From Fibrobacter sp. (lineage in GTDB: Bacteria > Fibrobacterota > Fibrobacteria > Fibrobacterales > Fibrobacteraceae): a DNA stretch of 10,745 bases. The first letter of the stretch is position 1; each line of letters opens with the position of its first letter. The DNA lies in assembly GCA_021443065.1 (NCBI GenBank), contig JABUUR010000093.1:1-10745 (forward strand), in the 5' to 3' direction. The notes under the pieces were generated by a model. It made no database searches. It saw nothing but the letters and a program-made list of their open reading frames with translations, and was not told where the DNA came from. The position numbers and the translations under genes were made by a program. Positions 6,801-10,745 of the stretch are shown in pieces.

Positions 6801-7764
6801 TCACATTCACGACGACAACCAGAGCGACTCCATCGCCATCGTAACGCCGGTGGCCACATTCCCCCTTGCCATCGACCTTTTGGCTTTGGGCAACACCACA
6901 AGGCCACTTCTTCGCGGAGACATTACCAACACGAACACGGGCTTTATCGGCATCAAGGATATCTACCAGTTTGACTTGAACTCTTTCCGGATTTCATGGA
7001 GCGACGAGACTTGGCAAAACGGAACCGTCGAAGTGAACAGCAGCCAGGATCTTCCCTACTGTTCCGACATCGAGGAAAAGGAAAAGGAAACCTGCCCCAT
7101 CAATTTGGAAATCACAGGGAAAATAACAAGCCTTCAAATAGAGCCCAAGTCTAACTGCGGCATGGAATCTTCCGCAGCAACCTACTACAGCATATTCCTT
7201 GGCTGTATCGCCGACGACGGCGGTGAAAATACGGACTGGAACGAATTTGCCGGCAAGGCCATCGGCAAAGTCATTTCTACAGCGGCAAACAAGACTCTAG
7301 GCGGAGACTACATTGGCGACATCGAAATGAAAATGATGCTGTTCGACAACACCTCCATGAACGACAAGGACTCCAGTTTCTTCAAGGTGCCCATTTCTTT
7401 GGACCGCTGGGTAAAGGACCTTAGCCTTATCCTGGGATACACGCGGGACCAAAGCGAAAACCCCACGTACGACCAGGCTTTGCAGGTCGGAGTCAACTAC
7501 AAGTTGCCTTTCATACGCGAAGAAGAAAACACCCACAAGAACCATATTTCTCCCGCACTCACACTGAACGCACAACTCATATCCAAGCAGTACCTGACCA
7601 ACACCGGTACCGATGTCAACGAAAACCGCCTGGAGAAAAACGTAGGTATCAACTACATTTATCGTTTCTGGAACCCATGCTTGCTTGGGCTTGGAAAATG
7701 CGAAGATGCAGAAGAATCTGAAAAGACACAAAAGCAGTCAAAACAAAAGGAAAAAGAAAAATGA
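3862..7764 (+). CDS. tamB: TamB-like inner-membrane-anchored periplasmic bridge protein
   Basis: A 1300-residue protein, close to the 1259 of E. coli TamB. A basic start (K-R-L-T-S-K) and one membrane helix at about 11-29 anchor it in the inner membrane; the rest is almost wholly beta-strand repeats of the AsmA/TamB type, which form a hydrophobic groove across the periplasm. Residues about 1010-1270 match the C-terminal TamB (DUF490) pattern: an R-G-D-I...G-F-I-G strand pair, a strand before a short conserved loop, I-T-G-K-I-T-S-L-Q-I, then barrel-like strands ending Y-I-Y-R-F-W. In known systems TamB works with an outer-membrane barrel in protein insertion and phospholipid transport. The start is a TTG at 3862 with no ribosome site; it is preferred because the next start, ATG at 3907, loses the basic residues before the helix. 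Odd features are six cysteines in the C-terminal part (1067, 1078, 1099, 1115, 1273, 1280) and a Lys/Glu-rich tail of about 20 residues. Confidence 0.86.
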   Translation: MKRLTSKFAGTTFIVMVVVGAIGLGVWFCREFVERFLSTPHTVAGVTISTYGHQADGLLTHSFDSIKVEMEGTTIRVAKPVLDVTILRNPRGVTLDMDTVDAYIELADSTRKKTPSKADASVPTFPQDFEIPFPAKVSVKQANLRLSNHMSWKASKLQAKNYGSTSVGVIIDQVQGDYVSSPASVVLSGDFASENLRATARIKTDKDSVSLKAEAPRQNLSQLKTNVDVTVSDPEKWIPVKLPEALPGIGKLLVSGNATLDVQKGSAKYDATVKTRIGALWPLEAEDVTVRVKGDQDNFNTDIFMSNGEGGTIHFNGEFDKNLDGIFEAQVQHMNAKFGPQMMPLDVEILSAEKKGSFIDAKLETRQGSRIDAHLDFTDSLMITFVGDIATYEPWALDWTHGNVIIKNPKLFGTFDMHKLRVLAKFDTIPYAYHMTADSAQVQLALDPEGIVFNNCVLYTPKEIFDFDGDVIWGTSTPHTSWDVTQRKGGKARAYIGLGDTLFLDAKATSTVIETIPFADIKLSEKIKGNVTGWWHQDFDNNVGKAEVSVEGVLDAFKVSGDIVARQSGDTIFVDDAIASQSKNAVKLNAAIVLPNDSNPDFKPTSFLPVQVLHAWVSSKEFSVPLLLEPLNDSTFTSGMISGELDYKEGEGLNGKLDFTDIAFAHISKNLLNIKNMSAFAARDKVELNSYLDIGNGGWAGNTQIILDNIFGDKHHLSFAHGSNNGGTLWAEGSFDNDLMFQGTVDASGSWYIPKTISEIQNTDLHIDVSANLKKGLKGIVADIRSDSTSYQPPKLNIKFPFRLRGHLEDGLLDISEAGTHNESGETINATIRFNLDSMKLEAVDVVSQQFSLDLGIGKLTLGGITGHLEDHEKDLAVTADIQKIAFTFEDNLYGKAEALAHGNVGFSIPHSEKGVIIYNTISGDILIDKFVYYNDFNIDVTPSSLEKYSQTFNNYVGGFLRKEAQEEKLSTASPINLSVHIHDDNQSDSIAIVTPVATFPLAIDLLALGNTTRPLLRGDITNTNTGFIGIKDIYQFDLNSFRISWSDETWQNGTVEVNSSQDLPYCSDIEEKEKETCPINLEITGKITSLQIEPKSNCGMESSAATYYSIFLGCIADDGGENTDWNEFAGKAIGKVISTAANKTLGGDYIGDIEMKMMLFDNTSMNDKDSSFFKVPISLDRWVKDLSLILGYTRDQSENPTYDQALQVGVNYKLPFIREEENTHKNHISPALTLNAQLISKQYLTNTGTDVNENRLEKNVGINYIYRFWNPCLLGLGKCEDAEESEKTQKQSKQKEKEK

Positions 7765-9653
7765 AACGGATCCTAGTTTTGCTCATTGTTTTTGCGGCGT
7801 CCCTTTTTGCAGGCGAAGGAAAACACCCTTGGCAAGTTGAAATCAACGGCAACAAGGCTTTCTCCACGTTCCAGTTAGAAGAACAACTGGATATTCCCGA
7901 GGGTTTTGGCCAGATGGACACCACCAAGCAAGATTTCTTGATGCGGTTATCCATGGAAAACATCAGGGCCCTATACTACTCCCGCGGTTACCACAGTCTC
8001 GACATTTTTTTGGACATTCGACGGCAATACGTGGGGCAGGACAGCGTTCGCACAAATTACGTCATAGACATTCGCGACGGAAAGCGCTACCGTTTTAGCG
8101 GAGTAAAACTGAACATACCCGAAGACAGCAAAATAGACATTGATAAATCCGACTTGAGCATTACCAAGAAACGTTTCTACAATCGCGAAGACATTTCCGA
8201 CGATTTGCAGACCATACAGCAGACTTTCCGAAAGGAAGGTTACTTGCATGCTGAACTAAACTATGCAGAAATAATCGACACCACAAAGAAAACGATTTTC
8301 GTTGAAATCAACGTTACCCCGAAAGCCAGGGTAATGATGGGGAACATGATATCGCAGGCCCAACGGACTCCCAGCAACAAATTATCGGAAGAGCAGAATA
8401 AAGAAGCAGGCCTTACCGACACCGCATGGCTTTCCTCGTTATGGAAAATTCCCAAAGGGGAAACCATTGACGGTGACCAGTACAACTCCTTCAAGTCAAA
8501 ACTGTTCTCCACACAACTCTTTACCCAAATCAAGTTGACAGACTCCCTCCGCGAAGATGGGCTTTCGGACATTTACATGACGGTAAAGGAACGGGTACCC
8601 GGCGAACTGCGTTTTGGATTTTTCTTCGAGCAACTATACGGCTTTGGCGCCATGGTCAGCACCAGGCACAAGAATTTCTTTGGCAAGTTCCACGAATTCT
8701 ACGGAAACTTTCTTTTGGCACAGCACAAGCAGGAATTATCCCTAGGTTATGCGAACCCGCTTCTGTTCGGCACCTCGTTCAGTTTTATTCCCACGGCAAT
8801 CCGCTTTGAAGACCGCCTGACGTTTAACCACGAAAAAATCACGCCGCCCGCCTACCCCGACAGCACAGAAGAGCGTTACGAAGTCATCGACCGTGCAGAC
8901 TTGACCTTTGGACTTTCTCAGCACATCCGTTTCCGCGGAACGCTGGACGCACGTTACGTAAACAAGATGGCCGAACAGATGTTCAAGTTGAAGGGCGAAA
9001 TCGCATTGTCCTTCGACTACACCAACGATTACTTTAACCCGACCAAGGGCATTCGACTCGCACCGACCGTTGGCGCAGGCACCAACTGGGGCGGAACCGA
9101 ATGGAGCAACATGGCTATTTTCGGTGACCCCTATACCTATGGCGAGGTGACGGGCAACATATACATTCCCCTATTCTGGACATTAAACGGAGCTTTCAGC
9201 GGAAGCGCCGGGCGATTCTTTTCCAAGGCCAGCGAAGACGACGCCCGAGTGTTCTATCAGGGCGGCACACGATCTGTGAGAGGTTACCGATTCCGCAGCA
9301 TATACGCCGGCTACACGTCCACAACCACTAATGAAAAGAATGAAGAAGAAGAAGTCATCAACACAGGCCTTACTCCGACCTACATCCGTTTCAATGAGGA
9401 AATCCGCTGGAATCTTCCTTGGAAGAGCCTTCAGAAATGGCAACTGGTGCAATTCTATGACTGGGCCAAAGTCATGGACGACAACCCCAAATACAAAACC
9501 GTTACAAAAGAAAGCCTAGGACTTGGCGTACGTTATCAATGGCAGTTCCTCACATTCCGTCTGGATTATGCCTTCAAGAAAAACTTGACGGACTGGAGCC
9601 CCGAGGGTTTCGCCTGGGGAAGGTTCGCCTTCGACTTGTCGCAAACCTTCTAG
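7761..9653 (+). CDS. tamA: TamA/BamA-family outer-membrane beta-barrel assembly protein
   Basis: A 630-residue Omp85 protein. A signal peptide with cleavage probably after Ala17 (L-F-A before G-E-G) is followed by about three POTRA domains (roughly 24-105, 108-188 and 190-278) and a 16-strand-type barrel from about 280. The family's L6 loop motif is present as S-V-R-G-Y-R at 505-510, and the chain ends in the beta-signal F-D-L-S-Q-T-F with a terminal Phe. Three POTRAs and this length fit TamA (577 residues in E. coli) better than BamA (five POTRAs, about 800). It would help insert or serve proteins or lipids at the outer membrane together with TamB. The ATG overlaps the tamB stop as ATGA, with AAGGA at 7747-7751 nine bases upstream, so translation is likely coupled. 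A BamA duty cannot be excluded, since no other Omp85 gene is in view. Confidence 0.92.
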   Translation: MKRILVLLIVFAASLFAGEGKHPWQVEINGNKAFSTFQLEEQLDIPEGFGQMDTTKQDFLMRLSMENIRALYYSRGYHSLDIFLDIRRQYVGQDSVRTNYVIDIRDGKRYRFSGVKLNIPEDSKIDIDKSDLSITKKRFYNREDISDDLQTIQQTFRKEGYLHAELNYAEIIDTTKKTIFVEINVTPKARVMMGNMISQAQRTPSNKLSEEQNKEAGLTDTAWLSSLWKIPKGETIDGDQYNSFKSKLFSTQLFTQIKLTDSLREDGLSDIYMTVKERVPGELRFGFFFEQLYGFGAMVSTRHKNFFGKFHEFYGNFLLAQHKQELSLGYANPLLFGTSFSFIPTAIRFEDRLTFNHEKITPPAYPDSTEERYEVIDRADLTFGLSQHIRFRGTLDARYVNKMAEQMFKLKGEIALSFDYTNDYFNPTKGIRLAPTVGAGTNWGGTEWSNMAIFGDPYTYGEVTGNIYIPLFWTLNGAFSGSAGRFFSKASEDDARVFYQGGTRSVRGYRFRSIYAGYTSTTTNEKNEEEEVINTGLTPTYIRFNEEIRWNLPWKSLQKWQLVQFYDWAKVMDDNPKYKTVTKESLGLGVRYQWQFLTFRLDYAFKKNLTDWSPEGFAWGRFAFDLSQTF

Positions 9654-9667
9654 GCAGCAGACGAGCC

Positions 9668-10507
9668 TTACACAGGATTTTGTAGTCGGTTCACAGTATC
9701 TCGGTAAAGTTTGGAGAGGCTGGACCTGGAGTGCTGAATTTGAACGCCCACGAGTCCCGCTTTTTCAAGAATCTCGCGGACATGGTCCACCGTCAAGTTT
9801 TCAGGCAACTCCAACAGGATTCTTTCCTGATTTACTGCAAGATCCTTCACCCGGCCCTGCTTCAGGACTTTCCCGCGGTCGATGATGGCAAAGTCCGTGG
9901 CCTCGGACTCCATTTCTGCAAGAATATGGGAGCAGACAATTGCAGTGCCGCCCTCTTGTTTTCGCCATTCCGAAATCAGGTTCCAGACAGTTTCCCGGGA
10001 CATGGGATCGAGATTTGCCACAGGCTCGTCTAAAATCAAGAGCCTGGGTTTGTGAATCAGGGAGCGAAGGATTTGAACCTTCTGGCGGTTGCCCAGGGAA
10101 AGAGCCGAAAGTCTTGTAGAAAGGTCCGGCAGTTCCAAGGCCTTGGAAAGCGATGCGCAACGTTCCCGAAGAGCTTCCCCGCCTACACCGTAAAAGCCTG
10201 CAAAATAGCCGACGTATTCTTCGATAGAAAGCCTATTGTAGACACCGGGATTTTCCAGCAATATGCCGTAGGCCCTGGAATCCAGAAACCCCTTTTCATT
10301 CCGCAAAGAGTCCGCAACTTCCAGCCGACCGTCAAACTTTGAAAAACGACCGCAAAGAAGTCGCAAAAGCGTAGTCTTCCCCGCCCCATTGGGGCCAAGC
10401 AAAGCAAAGAAAGACCCCTCGGGAATTTCAAGATTCACTTGAGAAAGAGCCTCGGTCGAGGCTCCGGCGTAATGAAAAGAGACATTATCCAGAAGGACTG
10501 CGGTCAT
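9668..10507 (-). CDS. ABC transporter ATP-binding protein (CcmA/NatA-like)
   Basis: A 279-residue ATPase of the ABC-2 export type (CcmA/NatA/GldA-like). Counting from ATG 10507 it has Walker A G-P-N-G-A-G-K-T-T at 38-46, an E-N-P-G stretch with Glu in place of the Q-loop Gln at about 85 (common in this subfamily), signature L-S-L-G-N-R-Q at 137-143, Walker B L-L-I-L-D-E-P at 156-162 and switch histidine His194. It hydrolyses ATP on the cytoplasmic side to power a membrane partner whose substrate cannot be told from this subunit. A TTG at 10513 would add two residues, but ATG 10507 fits family starts better; neither has a ribosome site. No permease gene is adjacent: downstream is convergent tamA after 14 bases, upstream is non-coding and a terminator. 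It is a single-gene transcription unit in this view. Confidence 0.95.
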   Translation of the reverse strand: MTAVLLDNVSFHYAGASTEALSQVNLEIPEGSFFALLGPNGAGKTTLLRLLCGRFSKFDGRLEVADSLRNEKGFLDSRAYGILLENPGVYNRLSIEEYVGYFAGFYGVGGEALRERCASLSKALELPDLSTRLSALSLGNRQKVQILRSLIHKPRLLILDEPVANLDPMSRETVWNLISEWRKQEGGTAIVCSHILAEMESEATDFAIIDRGKVLKQGRVKDLAVNQERILLELPENLTVDHVREILEKAGLVGVQIQHSRSSLSKLYRDTVNRLQNPV

Positions 10508-10513
10508 AGGCAA

Positions 10514-10519
10514 AATATA
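10514..10519 (-). promoter_or_regulatory. Candidate -10 box of the ABC ATPase gene
   Basis: TATATT read on the minus strand ends six bases before the ATG at 10507. Initiation at the normal distance would fall on or beside the A of the ATG, giving a leaderless message and explaining the missing ribosome site. No clear -35 is visible. The nearest purine-rich stretch, AGGGAG, is more than 20 bases upstream of the ATG, too far to act as a ribosome site. Confidence 0.45.
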
Positions 10520-10626
10520 AAAAACAAATCTCCCTGGAAAATCCCCGAAGGTTATAGTTGAGACAACCAGCTGTCAGTAACGCTAGCGCCAAGATATACG
10601 AAGTCGAATGATTCGGCCCAAATTAC

Positions 10627-10651
10627 AAAAAGCGAGCCTTTCGGCTCGCTT
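10627..10651 (-). terminator. Intrinsic terminator, leftward
   Basis: A perfect 9-bp inverted repeat (10630-10638 with 10643-10651, core GCGAGCC/GGCTCGC) around a four-base loop. On the minus strand the stem is followed by five T, the form of a rho-independent terminator; on the plus strand the T-run is absent. It would stop transcripts coming from a gene beyond the right edge and shields the ABC ATPase promoter from read-through. Confidence 0.85.
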
Positions 10652-10684
10652 GGATTCTATCCCGAATGACCCGCAGGCCGAATG

Positions 10685-10717
10685 CAGCAAAAACAAGCTG
10701 ACCTGTTTTTATTGCTG
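10685..10717. other. Imperfect hairpin near the right edge
   Basis: CAGC at 10685-10688 pairs with GCTG at 10714-10717, and AAAAACA at 10689-10695 pairs with TGTTTTT at 10704-10710, leaving a three-base bulge and an eight-base loop. No T-run follows on either strand beyond the stem itself, so it is not an obvious terminator. It may be part of a 3' untranslated region of the gene to the right, or a small repeat element. Apart from this and the terminator I see nothing coding in 10520-10745. Confidence 0.4.
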
Positions 10718-10745
10718 AAGCCCAGAGCGAAGCGACCTCACCGCT

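Noticed and set aside
10623..10745. Minus-strand frame open from the right edge to a TAA at 10625-10623
   Set aside because: It runs through the intrinsic terminator stem and stops in its T-run, so the open frame is probably accidental.

Overview
The window looks like chromosomal DNA from a Gram-negative (diderm) anaerobe of the Fibrobacter type or a close relative. The grounds are a five-helix, di-haem SdhC/FrdC gene followed by a flavoprotein start reading M-I-L-D-S-K-I (the succinate-forming type of Fibrobacter and Bacteroides), outer-membrane assembly genes of the TamB/TamA class, and TATATT-like -10 boxes. The genus is an inference from content, not a database result. No mobile element, CRISPR array, rRNA or tRNA was seen.

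Left part, all on the minus strand and read from about 3.7 kb leftwards: a possible small membrane ORF (about 3575-3733); a 692-residue lipoprotein with SurA/parvulin-like chaperone regions and a C-terminal TPR block (1476-3554); nucleoside diphosphate kinase ndk (937-1389); the cytochrome b subunit sdhC/frdC (38-874); and the first seven codons of the flavoprotein gene sdhA/frdA (1-22). A 7-bp tandem repeat lies just upstream of the likely ndk promoter.

Middle part, plus strand: after a 307-bp divergent region, a tamB-like gene (3862-7764) and a tamA/bamA-like outer-membrane barrel gene (7761-9653) overlap by four bases (ATGA) and surely form one operon. TamB-type proteins bridge the inner and outer membranes through the periplasm, and TamA is the barrel partner in the outer membrane. 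The divergent PPIase-TPR lipoprotein is likely also periplasmic, so 1.5-9.65 kb reads as an envelope-biogenesis block.

Right part: an ABC-transporter ATPase gene (9668-10507, minus) converges on tamA with a 14-bp gap. It has no permease beside it and its start codon sits immediately behind a TATATT box, which suggests a leaderless mRNA. The last 230 bases hold that promoter, a leftward intrinsic terminator belonging to a gene beyond the right edge, and an imperfect hairpin.

Most of the window is recognisable housekeeping and envelope biology. The least ordinary element is the PPIase-TPR lipoprotein facing tamB-tamA, together with a cysteine-rich TamB C-terminus.
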